This document shows positions 18,732-29,000 of a stretch of 64,000 nucleotides of DNA, piece after piece (position 1 is the stretch's first letter; the number at the start of each line of letters is the position of its first letter). The position numbers and the translations under genes are program-made. The notes beneath the pieces are model-generated. The model ran no database searches, had not been told where the DNA came from, and was given only the letters and a program-made list of their open reading frames with translations. This DNA is from Chloroflexota bacterium (GTDB lineage: Bacteria; Chloroflexota; Anaerolineae; B4-G1): assembly GCA_024232355.1 (NCBI GenBank), contig JAAEPW010000256.1, positions 3,033 to 67,032 on the forward strand. Reading direction: 5' to 3'.

Positions 18732-19100
18732 CTGACGTTTTCCTTTGCCATTAGGTGATTGGTTTGGCAGCAGAGTATTCTGTGTGAGCGTGGTTTAGGT
18801 ATATAGGTATATGGCTTGTTCATAGCTTGATGAACAAGCAAAGCTTGTTTATACACTATAGCGCAGAAACCGTTTTTTAGTGTTTCATTTGTGTTACAGG
18901 AACGTTTCTAGGGGAATGGAGTGGCATTTTGTGTTGTCAGACTAGTGCAGAGTTGGGCGTAAATATCCCCAAATACCAAACTTTGACGCCCAACTGCTCA
19001 AGTGTTTCGCGGTAGATTAGCATCATAATAGGTAGTTTGCGTTGATAGTCGGCAATTCTGAACTGTAGGTTTATTTACGCCGCGAAACACTAGGATTTGC
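18732..19100. other. Intergenic region rich in inverted repeats
   Basis: A 369-bp gap upstream of the 15546-18731 kinase. Close to that gene a perfect 10-bp hairpin, GCTTGTTCAT (18814-18823) with ATGAACAAGC (18830-18839) and a 6-nt loop, could be an operator. The distal part is taken up by the foldback element listed separately. No coding frame was seen. Confidence 0.5.
18942..19093. repeat. Foldback element with nested inverted repeats
   Basis: The outer ends are CTAGTG (18942-18947) and CACTAG (19088-19093). Inside, GGCGTAAATA (18956-18965) pairs with TATTTACGCC near 19073-19082. Two shorter hairpins lie within: AGTTGGGCGT/ACGCCCAACT at 18951-18960 and 18986-18995, and AGTGTTTCGCGG/CCGCGAAACACT at 19001-19012 and 19080-19091. 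It begins 8 bp past the stop of the receiver gene, where it may also act as a 3' hairpin. No target duplication was seen. Confidence 0.55.
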
Positions 19101-19526
19101 TTACACGCTTTCTGGTATCGTGACGACTGACAGAAATAGTCCCAGTTTGCTAATTGCGTCGGAGAACTGCTGGTAGCTCACGGGCTTGGTCATGTACACG
19201 TTGCAGCCGAGACTATAGCATCGAGATACTTCGCGATCATCGTCTGTAGTGGTTAGGATGATTACGGGAATTCGTTTGGTCCTTTTGTCTGCCTTGATGC
19301 GTTTGAGTACCTGGTACCCGTCAAGCACCGGCATATTCAGATCCAAGAGCACTAGCAGAGACGAAGGACATTCGTCGCTGAACAGATAATCAATCGCTTG
19401 CTGACCATCACTGACGTGAACGATTTGGTTCGTAATGTTTGAACGGTGCAGGTTCTTTTCAATCAAACGGGCATGGCCTGGATCGTCTTCTACCAGGAGA
19501 ATGATGACTTGTTCTACTTTAGACAT
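19101..19526 (-). CDS. Single-domain response regulator, Rcp1 type
   Basis: The 141-residue product is a receiver alone: ILLVEDDPGHARLIEKNLHRS at the N-terminus, Asp62 in VLLDLNMPVLDGYQVL, and TKPVSYQQF with the conserved Lys. The long form with GHARLIEKNL and YLF resembles cyanobacterial Rcp1, the partner of phytochrome-type kinases. It has no output domain, so it should carry phosphate to another protein or act by binding. Its start overlaps the stop of the upstream kinase gene by 8 bp, so translation is coupled; AAAGGA precedes the ATG. A second kinase-receiver pair at 22482-26040 has the same 8-bp overlap. Confidence 0.92.
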   Translation of the reverse strand: MSKVEQVIILLVEDDPGHARLIEKNLHRSNITNQIVHVSDGQQAIDYLFSDECPSSLLVLLDLNMPVLDGYQVLKRIKADKRTKRIPVIILTTTDDDREVSRCYSLGCNVYMTKPVSYQQFSDAISKLGLFLSVVTIPESV

Positions 19527-21156
19527 TGTGATTTCCTTTCATTTCGAGGGGATAATTCGGAATCGTAAATATAAATGTTGTTCCTATGCCGAGTTCAGAT
19601 TCGCACCAAATGCGTCCGCTATGGCGGCGAATCAAGGTTTGGACATAGGCCAATCCCATACCTTTTCCTGGAACGTTTAACTTTCCAACCCGGCGAAAGG
19701 GCGCAAACACTTTGTACATATCGTCCTTGGCAATTCCGCGCCCATTGTCGCGGATACGGAATGTTGTCCCGTCGTGATTGCTTTCGGCGGTGATTTCAAT
19801 CTCTCCAGGACGATCAGGGACAAGATAGAGCACAGCATTGGTCAAGAGATTGTCGATAATTTGTTTCATTGAGGTTCGATCGGCAACCACCTTGGGTAAC
19901 GAGTTTGTTGTCACTTTGATACGATGCTCTGCTATCTGGAGAGATAGGACCTGTAAGGTTTTCTGAACGAGAGATTCCATATTGACTGGTTCTAGTTCTA
20001 GTTCGCGGTGGCCCAAGCGAGATAGTTCTGAAAGGGCGTTGGTCAAGTGATTCAGGTGGCTCACAGAAGAGTCTATAAAATCCAATGCCTCTGGGATGTC
20101 TGCTTGAAAAATAGTTATAGTTTGACGTTGCGTTTCATTCAAATGGGGAAAGGCCGTGTTCAACATGGATATTACTTGTCCAAAGGTGAGGCGAAGTTCG
20201 GCTGAAAATCCCTGAAGATTGACCAATGGAGTTCGCAGGTTGTGAGAAGCAACGTAGGTAAATCTGCCCAGTTCCTCGTTGCGTGTTTCTAATTCAAAGG
20301 TGCGCTGTTGTAGTTTGTCAACTAGTCGAGCGTTTTCAATGGCGATGGCTGCCGAGGCTGACAATGGCTCTAGTAATTCCAAGTCTGTTGTATCAAAGCG
20401 ATTTATTGTTTTATCTGTCACTTGAAGCACGCCAATTGCATTTTGTTTGATCTTGAGCGGGACGCTGAGGATGGAGCGGGTCATCAATCCGGTTTCCTGG
20501 TCTACGTTTCGGGAGTGGCGTATATCCTCTTGTGTGTTGCCTACGATTAGGCTTTTGCCATGATGGGCTACCCAACCTGCGATTCCTTCTCCTGGGGCCA
20601 GACGCCAGCCCCGTACTATTTCACTTTGGGGGCCTGCGGCTTGTCGGCATACTAATTCTTTGGTATTTGGATCAGTCAACCACACAGAACATGCGACCAC
20701 GTTCATCAGATGGCGGACTTGTTCTAGAATGATGGCAAGCACTTGGTCCAGGTCGAGGGTAGCGTTGAGTGTCTGGCTTGCTCGGTTGAGCATGGCCAGT
20801 GCGCTGTTGCGTTGGAGTAATGCCTCCTCTGCCCGATGGCGTGCGGTGACTTGTCGTTTTCCCAGATCGCAGAGTTGGCCAACTCCGGTGCCAATCAATA
20901 CGATAAGAATAGCGCCTGGCACTCCTTGGCTAAGTATATTCCAGTCTGCCCAGCCGACTAGGGCTACAAGCGATATGTTCAGAGGAAAAACCAGCAGGCC
21001 AGAGAGTAATCCTGCTCGACCCCCAAAAAACAGCCCCATCATACTAACTGGCAATACGGCCAGCGCGACAGTCATTGCCCCTATCAGGTTGTAAAGGGGG
21101 ATAAACACCAGCAGGTATGTGATCCAGACTACCACAGCAAATATTTTTTGTTTCAT
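19519..21156 (-). CDS. Membrane GAF histidine kinase with altered H-box (His-Asn)
   Basis: A 545-residue protein with two or three N-terminal membrane segments in the first 90 residues, one GAF domain at about 125-278 containing GWRLAPGEGIAGWVA, then the kinase core. The dimerisation motif reads ASHNLRTPLVNL: His305 is followed by Asn306 instead of the usual Asp or Glu that helps phosphotransfer. The ATPase domain has RIRDNGRGIA and GKGMGLAYVQTLI and looks intact. The core is closely related to those of 22918-26040 and 26070-32147, which both keep His-Asp. It overlaps the Rcp1-type receiver downstream by 8 bp and is preceded by a 174-bp gap. Confidence 0.9.
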   Translation of the reverse strand: MKQKIFAVVVWITYLLVFIPLYNLIGAMTVALAVLPVSMMGLFFGGRAGLLSGLLVFPLNISLVALVGWADWNILSQGVPGAILIVLIGTGVGQLCDLGKRQVTARHRAEEALLQRNSALAMLNRASQTLNATLDLDQVLAIILEQVRHLMNVVACSVWLTDPNTKELVCRQAAGPQSEIVRGWRLAPGEGIAGWVAHHGKSLIVGNTQEDIRHSRNVDQETGLMTRSILSVPLKIKQNAIGVLQVTDKTINRFDTTDLELLEPLSASAAIAIENARLVDKLQQRTFELETRNEELGRFTYVASHNLRTPLVNLQGFSAELRLTFGQVISMLNTAFPHLNETQRQTITIFQADIPEALDFIDSSVSHLNHLTNALSELSRLGHRELELEPVNMESLVQKTLQVLSLQIAEHRIKVTTNSLPKVVADRTSMKQIIDNLLTNAVLYLVPDRPGEIEITAESNHDGTTFRIRDNGRGIAKDDMYKVFAPFRRVGKLNVPGKGMGLAYVQTLIRRHSGRIWCESELGIGTTFIFTIPNYPLEMKGNHNV

Positions 21157-21330
21157 TTAGGCTTTTCCAGTTGTTAAATCCTCCCAAAATTTGCAGTGGA
21201 GAATCTCATAAATCGCACGCGAGTTACAGAATAAACAAAAGCTCAAGGAATTCCGTCATAATATGCTTTTCAAGGTGTTGTTGACTGCATCACAAAATCT
21301 GTTTGGGAGATTTATTTCTCTGGAATTCCC

Positions 21331-22476
21331 TTACTCATTGTCACTTTGCGGTAAGGTAAACCAAAAGGTGCTCCCGGCACCCACTTTGCTCTCGACCCCA
21401 ACTTGACCGTCAAGTTTTTTCACGATGCGCCGCGCGATGGATAATCCCAGACCATGTCCTTTGGCTCGAGTGCGGTCGATCCTGGTAAAAGGCGTAAATA
21501 GCCGCTCTTGTTCCTCTGGGGTGAGGCCGGCGCCGTTGTCGCGTACCCAAAAATGCACTGGTTGGTTGGGGTCTTCTGGAGCAGTCGCGCCCAACTCGAT
21601 GTGTGGTGGTTGTCCTCCGTATTTGATGGCGTTGCTGAGATAGTTGACCCATACCTCTTCCAGCCAAGGGTCGTAGCCTCTTGCCAGCGGCCATTTTTCG
21701 GGCACGCTGATTTGAGCCTGATGTTCTTCGATCAAATAGCCCAGACGTTCTTGAACGGCAGCCACGATGCTGGTCATATCTAGTAGTTTTAGTTCTATGT
21801 TGAGCTCGTCTACTTTGCGCACGCTTGCCAGTAGAAGCAGTTCGTCGATGATATTGCTCATCTTTTTCCCACTCCGGGCGATTGTCTGGAGATATCCGCG
21901 CAAATCTTTGTCTGGCAGTGTGTCGTAATCGGCGGCCAACACTTGGGCAAATCCGACGATGTGGGCCAATGGCCCTTTGAGGTCGTGGGCCACGGTGTGG
22001 GCAAAGGCGTCCAGTTCCTCGTTGCGAGCTTCCAACTCGGCAGTATATTGACGCAGCGATTCTTCAGCCTGCTGTTTTTCTTCCATTAGACGCTGTTGTT
22101 GGAGCACCCGTTCAATTACAGCAGGTAGTAAATCGAGATATCCACCATCTACGTCCTTGACAATGTAATCGCTTGCCCCTAGTTTCATAGCTTCTACAGC
22201 AATTTGCTCGCTGCCCGTGCCGGTGACCATAATCGTGGGCGGCAGTGGGCCTTGAGAAGCCAAGATACGAATCACTTCCAGCCCATTGTGAATGGGCATC
22301 GCTTGATCTGTTGCGATCACATCATAGAAACCCACATGATACATTTCCAGACCTTCCTCGCCGTTTCGGGCGATATCTACCATATAACCTGCTCGTCGCA
22401 GTTTTTTTTGAAAGAGACGAGCCAAGCCGGGATCATCTTCCATGTACAGTATGTGGATGGGTTTGCTTTCGAGCAT
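21331..22476 (-). CDS. Receiver-histidine kinase protein
   Basis: The 381-residue product has an N-terminal receiver (Asp57 in IATDQAMPIHNG, Lys in YIVKDVDGG), a short coiled coil, and a kinase core with TVAHDLKGPLAHIVGFAQ (His164) and KGHGLGLSIARRIVKK in the ATPase domain. This order, receiver then kinase without membrane segments, fits an intermediate in a phosphorelay that takes phosphate from a larger kinase. It starts 5 bp after the stop of the Rcp1-type receiver and lies in the same transcription unit as the two very large kinases upstream. The ATPase domain ends near residue 378, a normal length. Confidence 0.92.
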   Translation of the reverse strand: MLESKPIHILYMEDDPGLARLFQKKLRRAGYMVDIARNGEEGLEMYHVGFYDVIATDQAMPIHNGLEVIRILASQGPLPPTIMVTGTGSEQIAVEAMKLGASDYIVKDVDGGYLDLLPAVIERVLQQQRLMEEKQQAEESLRQYTAELEARNEELDAFAHTVAHDLKGPLAHIVGFAQVLAADYDTLPDKDLRGYLQTIARSGKKMSNIIDELLLLASVRKVDELNIELKLLDMTSIVAAVQERLGYLIEEHQAQISVPEKWPLARGYDPWLEEVWVNYLSNAIKYGGQPPHIELGATAPEDPNQPVHFWVRDNGAGLTPEEQERLFTPFTRIDRTRAKGHGLGLSIARRIVKKLDGQVGVESKVGAGSTFWFTLPQSDNE

Positions 22477-22481
22477 AACGT

Positions 22482-22925
22482 TTACTCCTCGTGTGGTACG
22501 GTGACTATGGAGAGGAACAATCCAACTTTGTGGATCACGTCGGAAAACTGTTCATAGTCTACGGGTTTGGTCAAATAGGCGTTACATCCCAGGTCGTAGC
22601 ATCGGGTGATCTCGCTGTGGTCGTCTGTAGTGGTCAAGACGATCACCGGAATGCGCTTGGTGTATTCATTTGCCTTTATGCGTTCAAGTACCTGATATCC
22701 GTCCAGCACCGGCATATTTAGGTCCAGCAGTATCAGTATTGGAGAAGCGGCATCGTCATGTGCGAATTCGCCTTTGCTGAGTAAATAATCCATCGCTTGT
22801 TGACCGTTGCTGACGTGGATGATGTTGTTTGAAATGTTGGATCGCTGTAAATTTTTTTGTATCAAACGGGCGTGGCCTGGATCATCTTCTACCAGGAGAA
22901 TCGTGACTTGGTGTAGGTTAGCCAT
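22482..22925 (-). CDS. Single-domain response regulator, Rcp1 type
   Basis: A free receiver of 147 residues with ILLVEDDPGHARLIQKNLQRS, Asp68 in LILLDLNMPVLDGYQVL, and TKPVDYEQF. It is the clear paralogue of the 19101-19526 receiver, differing by a small insert (KGEFAHDDAASP) before the Asp strand. The ATG at 22925 has AAGGAG 6 nt upstream and overlaps the kinase stop by 8 bp; a longer reading from 22967 would lie deep in the kinase gene. It most likely receives phosphate from the LacI-domain kinase encoded just upstream. Confidence 0.92.
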   Translation of the reverse strand: MANLHQVTILLVEDDPGHARLIQKNLQRSNISNNIIHVSNGQQAMDYLLSKGEFAHDDAASPILILLDLNMPVLDGYQVLERIKANEYTKRIPVIVLTTTDDHSEITRCYDLGCNAYLTKPVDYEQFSDVIHKVGLFLSIVTVPHEE

Positions 22926-25900
22926 GCTTGTCTCCTTCTTGGTGATGGTTGGGGATGGTAAAGGCAAATGTTGTACCTACTCCCACTTTGGATTCATACC
23001 AGATGCGTCCTTCGTGCTGGCGGATCAAGGCTCGAACATAAGCCAGCCCCATACCTTCTCCCGGGACGTCCTGTCTGCCAGCACGACGAAATGGAGTAAA
23101 TATTTTGTCCATGTCTTTTTCTGCGATTCCGTGTCCATTGTCCCGGATATAGAAAATAGTCTCATCGTCGTTGTGTTCGGAGGTGATCTCGATTTCGGCA
23201 GGACGATCAGGGCTGAGGTATTTGACAGCATTGTCCAGGATATTGCCGATGATTTGCTCCATCGAAGTCTGGTCGGCGATGACCTCGTTTAATGAGCCTA
23301 CAGTTACTTTTCCATTGTGCGCCGCAATCTGATGGGCCATAGTTTGTAGAGCCGATTCGACAATGGCATTCACGTCAACCGGCTCCGGCTCGAGTTCGCG
23401 GCGGCCCAAGCGGGACAGTTTTAAGAGAGCGTTGATAAAACGATCCATACGAGTCACGGCCGAGTCTATGAAATCCAGCGCTTCTGGGGCATCTTGCTGG
23501 AGAGCACAAGTAAGGGTTTGTCTTTGTTTCTCATCTAGATGATGTAGCACTGGTTTCAGCACGGATTGAATTTCGTCCAAGGTCATGTCAAGTTCGGAAG
23601 CAAAACCCCGTAGATTGACCAATGGAGTTCGCAGATCGTGAGATACGATGTAGGCAAATCTTTTGATCTCTTTGTTGGCATGTTCAACCTCGGAGGTGTA
23701 CCGTTGCAATTGTTCCTCTACTTGTTTGCGCTCGGCCAATTCATTTTGAACAGCCTTATATAGTCGCGCGTTCTCGATGGCCACAGCGGTCTGATCGGCC
23801 AGTGTTTCCATAGCCATCACGTCGGTCTCGTTAAAGGCGTTGAACTCGTCGCTTTGTAGATCGATCACGGCGATGACAGTGTGCCCACTTTTGATAGGTA
23901 CCGCAAGTTCCGACTTTGTTTTTTCCCCCGCTCTGCGGATAAAATAAGGGTTTTTGCGGACGTCACCACTGATCTGGGTTTTGCCGGTCTTGGCAGCTTG
24001 TCCGATCATCCCTTCCCCAACAGCGGTGGAGAAATCATCTGGAAACAAGTCTGCATAGCCACCTGTAACGGACTGCAATGTCAAGCGCTCGGTCTCTTGG
24101 TCGAGCAGCATCAATAGCACGCCATAATAATCAAAGGTGTCGCGTACGGCGTTTACGACTTCGGAAAGCAATGCTTCCAGGTCGAGCTTGGCACTTACAC
24201 GATGGCCAACCTGATAGATCAGTGCAGCTTGAGCCGCTCTTCGCTGTGCTTCTTCCTCTGCCTGTTTGCGTTCTTGTAGGATCATTGCTCCTTTTAATGC
24301 ACTGCTGAGTTGCCCGAGCAGCACCTCGTAAACTGACCCTTCTTGAGCCCCTGCTCCAAAAACGACGAATCCGATCTGATCCTCGTGGAAAAAAAGCGGT
24401 TCAATTATTTGGCTGTAGCGCTTTTCGCGTTGTAGAATCTCGCTTGGTACGAGTTGATGGGTAGGAAAACGACGCCCACCAACCTTTAACTCGATGCGCC
24501 CCTTTTCATCGTAAGCCATGATCAACCTAGACCATTTTGGGGGCATCTCTTTCCCTTCGTACAAAGAGAGATAGCAACTTGGGATACCTAGTCGTGGCAG
24601 TTCTCCCGCTATTTCGTCCATCAGTTCTGTAATATCAAATGTGGTGATTAATGATTCGCCAATCTCAAGTAGCGTTTCAGCTTGTTGTTTCGCTTGCAAC
24701 ATCTGGTGTGTCTGTGCGTGTCGTGCGACTTCGCTAATTATCACCCGTGCTTGTTGCAAGAGATCCTCTGTCCGAGACAGTACATCATTATTGCTTGCAA
24801 GATAGGGCAGCGCGTATCTGCGTAGTGCCGATAGTACTTTATGCCATACGGTCACGTCGCCGTCTGCTGCCACTACCTGACGCAGAATCTTGTCTAGTGT
24901 AGACAAAAAGCTTGGTGCCTCATTTCGTTCTGTATGTTTCAGCTCGGCAGAAAGAGAGTCTAATAGTTGGTTTGTCCATTCAAGGATGATATGGTTGGGA
25001 GAGGTATCCTTGCTGGAATAGGAGATGATCACTTGAGCTATTTCGGCTGAGATGTCTTGCCGTTGTGTAGCAAGGGCAACCTCGAGCGTTTCACTAGCCC
25101 TTATCACTGGTCCAGCTGAAGCATACGTTGTCGCTGGAGATAAACAGCCGCACGATTGGCGCACTATTAACTGGGTAGGAACGGTTATTTGTTCGGTTGT
25201 TTTTGTATCGGTCAACAGTATTTCGACTGCCCGTTTTCCTAGCTCGTATATTGGTTGCCGCACCGTAGTCAAGGATGGGGTGACTGCTGACGCTTCTTCA
25301 GCGTCGTCGAAACCCACCAAGGCGATATCGTAAGGCACCCGTATGCCTCGCTCTTGCAATGCATTTAGAGCACCGAGAGCCATTGTATCATCAGATGCCA
25401 CTATGGCGTCAAAGTTTGTCTTTCGTTCGTCGAGCAGGAGGCGGATTGCTTCCACACCTGAAGATGGTGCAAAGTCGCCTGGGGTCACAAGATCAGGATC
25501 GAGTGGTAGATCGTATTTGGTTAAGGTGTCGGTATATGCTTGGTATCTTTGGTCTGCATCCTCGTTCTTTTCAGGACCGCGGATAAAGGCGATGCGGCGG
25601 TGTTTGTGGGTCTCAATGAGATGGACAATCGCATTGCACATCCCATTATAGTTGTTTGCCAACACACTAGGGATGCCGTCCATTGCCAATGCAATGCTGA
25701 CCATCGACACGGGGCGGTAGCGATTGCAAAAACTAGCAAGGTTTTCTGAAGGTACAAAGCTGCCTAGCGAGCTGCTGATTATTAGGCCGTCAATAATTTC
25801 GCTAGTCACTAGATCATAAATCACGTTGCGTTGAGCACTAAACTCGTCGTAGGGCGAATAGTGCAGCATCCCGCCTAGGAAACAGATCAGGTTGGCGTCA

Positions 25901-26040
25901 TATTCGCGAGTCGCGTCATTGATCCCAGCCCATATAGCAGACTCGTATCCTCCTATGCCTGCGATGTCGTGAATCAGCAAGCCGATGGTCGGGCGCGAGT
26001 TCTCTATCGTTTGTCTCGTGTGATTATGATTCTTGTGCAT
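22918..26040 (-). CDS. Histidine kinase with cytosolic LacI-type sugar-binding sensor domain
   Basis: The 1040-residue protein starts with a complete LacI/PurR-type effector-binding domain (about 18-300): TIGLLIHDIAGIGGYES, DGLIISSSLG, HRRIAFIRGPEKNEDADQR, DAIVASDDTMALGALNALQERGIRVP, and VPTQLIVRQSCGC. There is no HTH in front and no signal peptide, so the ligand is sensed in the cytoplasm. A helical region, two GAF-like domains (about 460-600 and 620-775), and a kinase core with SHDLRTPLVNLRGF (His801) and GEGMGLAYVRALI follow. The binding domain suggests a sugar or nucleotide ligand. It lies 29 bp downstream of the giant kinase and overlaps a free receiver by 8 bp. Confidence 0.92.
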   Translation of the reverse strand: MHKNHNHTRQTIENSRPTIGLLIHDIAGIGGYESAIWAGINDATREYDANLICFLGGMLHYSPYDEFSAQRNVIYDLVTSEIIDGLIISSSLGSFVPSENLASFCNRYRPVSMVSIALAMDGIPSVLANNYNGMCNAIVHLIETHKHRRIAFIRGPEKNEDADQRYQAYTDTLTKYDLPLDPDLVTPGDFAPSSGVEAIRLLLDERKTNFDAIVASDDTMALGALNALQERGIRVPYDIALVGFDDAEEASAVTPSLTTVRQPIYELGKRAVEILLTDTKTTEQITVPTQLIVRQSCGCLSPATTYASAGPVIRASETLEVALATQRQDISAEIAQVIISYSSKDTSPNHIILEWTNQLLDSLSAELKHTERNEAPSFLSTLDKILRQVVAADGDVTVWHKVLSALRRYALPYLASNNDVLSRTEDLLQQARVIISEVARHAQTHQMLQAKQQAETLLEIGESLITTFDITELMDEIAGELPRLGIPSCYLSLYEGKEMPPKWSRLIMAYDEKGRIELKVGGRRFPTHQLVPSEILQREKRYSQIIEPLFFHEDQIGFVVFGAGAQEGSVYEVLLGQLSSALKGAMILQERKQAEEEAQRRAAQAALIYQVGHRVSAKLDLEALLSEVVNAVRDTFDYYGVLLMLLDQETERLTLQSVTGGYADLFPDDFSTAVGEGMIGQAAKTGKTQISGDVRKNPYFIRRAGEKTKSELAVPIKSGHTVIAVIDLQSDEFNAFNETDVMAMETLADQTAVAIENARLYKAVQNELAERKQVEEQLQRYTSEVEHANKEIKRFAYIVSHDLRTPLVNLRGFASELDMTLDEIQSVLKPVLHHLDEKQRQTLTCALQQDAPEALDFIDSAVTRMDRFINALLKLSRLGRRELEPEPVDVNAIVESALQTMAHQIAAHNGKVTVGSLNEVIADQTSMEQIIGNILDNAVKYLSPDRPAEIEITSEHNDDETIFYIRDNGHGIAEKDMDKIFTPFRRAGRQDVPGEGMGLAYVRALIRQHEGRIWYESKVGVGTTFAFTIPNHHQEGDKHG

Positions 26041-26069
26041 ACGGATTTCTTTTGGTCAATCGGTATCCA

Positions 26070-29000
26070 TCACTGATCGTGTTCTTCTTTGAGATGGTTA
26101 GAGATAGTAAAAGAGAACGTTGTTCCTGCCTCTAGCTTGGATTCACACCAAATACGCCCCTTATGCCGGCGAACTAGGGCTTGTACGTAGGATAGCCCCA
26201 TGCCTTCTCCCTGAACATCCTGTTTGCCTGCGCGTTGGAATGGTGTGAATACTTTGTTCACATCCGCATCCGAGATACCACATCCATTGTCTTGGATGTG
26301 GAAAATGGTTTCGTCGTCGTCACCTTTGGCAGTGATCTCGATTTGGGCAGGACGGTCAGGGCAGAGATATTTGACGGCGTTATCCAGGATGTTGCCCAAG
26401 ATTTGCTCCATTGAAGTATGATCGGCAATGATCGTGGGCAATGATCCCACGGTCACTTTTCCGTTGTGCGCCGCAATCTGATGGGCCAGGGTCTGTAGGG
26501 TCGTCTCGACGATATGGTTTACGTCAACTGGCTCTAGCTTGAGTTCACGACGGCCAAGGCGGGATAGTTTGAGGAGGGCATTGATGAAATGTTCCATACG
26601 GGTCACAGCCGAGTCTATGAATTCCAGTGATTCTGGCGCGTCTTGTTGGAGAGCATACGTGATCATTTGTGTTTGTTTCTCATCCAGGTGAGGTAACGCG
26701 GTTTCCATCACGGACTGGATGTCATTCAGGGCGATGTTGAGTTCGGCGGCAAAGCCTTTCATATTGACCAATGGTGCCCGCAAGTCGTGGGATACAATGT
26801 AGGCAAATCTCTTTACTTCCTCGTTGGCTCGGGCCATCTCGGCGGCGTATCGTTGTAATTGTTCCTCTGCCTGTTTTCGCTCGGTAATGTCTCGGGTGAT
26901 ACCGATTGTACCAGCAACTTGTCCGTCTTTATCTATGAGGGGTACCTTGGTGGTTGAAACCCAGCGAGTATGTTGGTTCAATGTTTGGATTTTTTCGACT
27001 TTATCGATCAGTGGTTGACTAGTCTTTACGATTTCTTGTTCATCCATATAGGATTCTTGAGCATGTTCCTCTGCTAAAAAGTCGGAATTGGTTTTTCCTA
27101 CCACTTGTTCGGGATCGTCGACTCCCAATATTTGAGCTTGTGCTTTGTTGATTCGCATAAAGCGGGAATCTACATCTTTAAAGTAAATGGCATCTGGCGT
27201 GTTGTCCATAAGAGCGTGTAACAGGTCGCGCTCATAAGCAAGTGCTCTCTCCACTCGCCAACGCTCGGTCAGTTCTTGCTGCATTGCTTCATACAGTTGT
27301 GCATTTTCCAATGCTACAGCTATCTGGTTCGCCAATGTCATTGCTATGTTGAGTTGTTCAGGTGTATAGTGGCGCTCTTCCCACGTTTCCAGCTCGATTA
27401 CACCAATGCTCTGACCTTTGACCGCCAAGGGGATTAGGGCCAGTGTTGCAGTTTTGTCCTTTTGCCCATAGGCTAGTTCCGCCAGATCAGTGTTGGGGTC
27501 GCTGACCTGTACCACCATCGGTTCCAGTGTTTTCATAACGCGGGCAGCAGTTGGATAGCCTGACAAGTTGCACGAATCCCCGGCTTTTTCCCAATGTTCG
27601 GCCCCATCTCGAGCCCAAAAGTTTGCTAGAACTGTTAGTGTGCCGGCCTGGGGGTCAAGTAAGGAGAAAGAACACTTGGTGGCCTTTATGACCTTTGCCA
27701 ATTGGTAAACGCCAATCTCGGCAATCTCCCGGGCTTGCAAGGGGGCGCTGGCAAGACGGTGACTGGCGTTAAAGAGCATAGTCTGTTCCCAAAACCGTTG
27801 TTGGGTTTCTTCGTACAATCGTGCGTTTTCCATCGCAACCGCTGTTTGGTTCGCCAGTGTTGTTGCCATATTGAGTTGTTCTGACGTGTAGTAACGTTCT
27901 TCGGCTGTCTCTAATTCGATAATGCCAACGGTTTGACCTTTGATTGCTACAGGGACGAGTGCCAGTGTTGCCGCCTGGTATTCTCGCATATGGGCTACTT
28001 TTATTGGATCAGAGGCAGTGTCACTGGCTTGGACCACCAGAGGGTGCTGTGTTTTTATCACACGCACAGCGCTTGGATAATCTGACAAGCGGAATAGGGT
28101 ATCGCTCTCTTTCCAGTATTTGATCCCACTCTCGATCCAAAAAGCAGCTAGGGCTTTTAGGCTATCCCTCTGCGGGCTGAGTGTGGAAAAAGTGCATACT
28201 GTGGTTTCCATTACCTCGGCCAACTGGCGGACAGCGATCTCGGCGATCTCTTTGGCTTGCAAAGGTGCACTGGCAAGATGCTGACTGGCACTAAAGAGCA
28301 TTGTTTGTTCACGAAGCCGCTGTTGGGTCTCTTTGTACAAACGAGCATTTTCAATAGTCCTGGCGATTTGGTCGGCCAGTGTCTCCATTAATATCACATC
28401 GGTCTCGTCGAAAGCATTCAAGTCGTTGCTTTGGAGATCGAGTACGCCAACGACATTTTTTCCGCTCTTGATGGGGGCTGCAAGTTCTGATCGTGTTGTT
28501 TCGTCTGCTTTGCGCACAAAGTGAGGGTCTTGGCTGACGTCACCGCTAATCTGGGTTTCTCCGGTCGCTGCTGCGTATCCAATCATTCCTTCACCAATGA
28601 TGAGGGAAAGATCGGCTGAAAAAACATTCATATATTCACCAGCAATGGATTGTAGTACTAGTTGATCATGCCCTTCTAGTAGAAACATCATCACACTGTA
28701 ATAATCAAAGGCTTCATGCACACTGGTTACGATTCTGGGCAGCAGGGCCTCTAGTTCCAACTCGCCGCTCACTCGCTGTCCCACTTCATAGACTAGGGTT
28801 GCGTGAGCTGCTCGTCGCTGTGCCTCTTCCTCTGCCCGCTTGCGCTCGACGATTTCATGTTGGGCTTGTTCATACAATTGGGCATTGTGAATGGCAATCG
28901 CTGCTTGACTGGCGATAGAGGTTAGCAATTCGCGGTCGTGTTCACTGTAAAGGTAGGCGGTAGTGTAACTCTGGATAGCCATGACACCCAACACCCGGTC

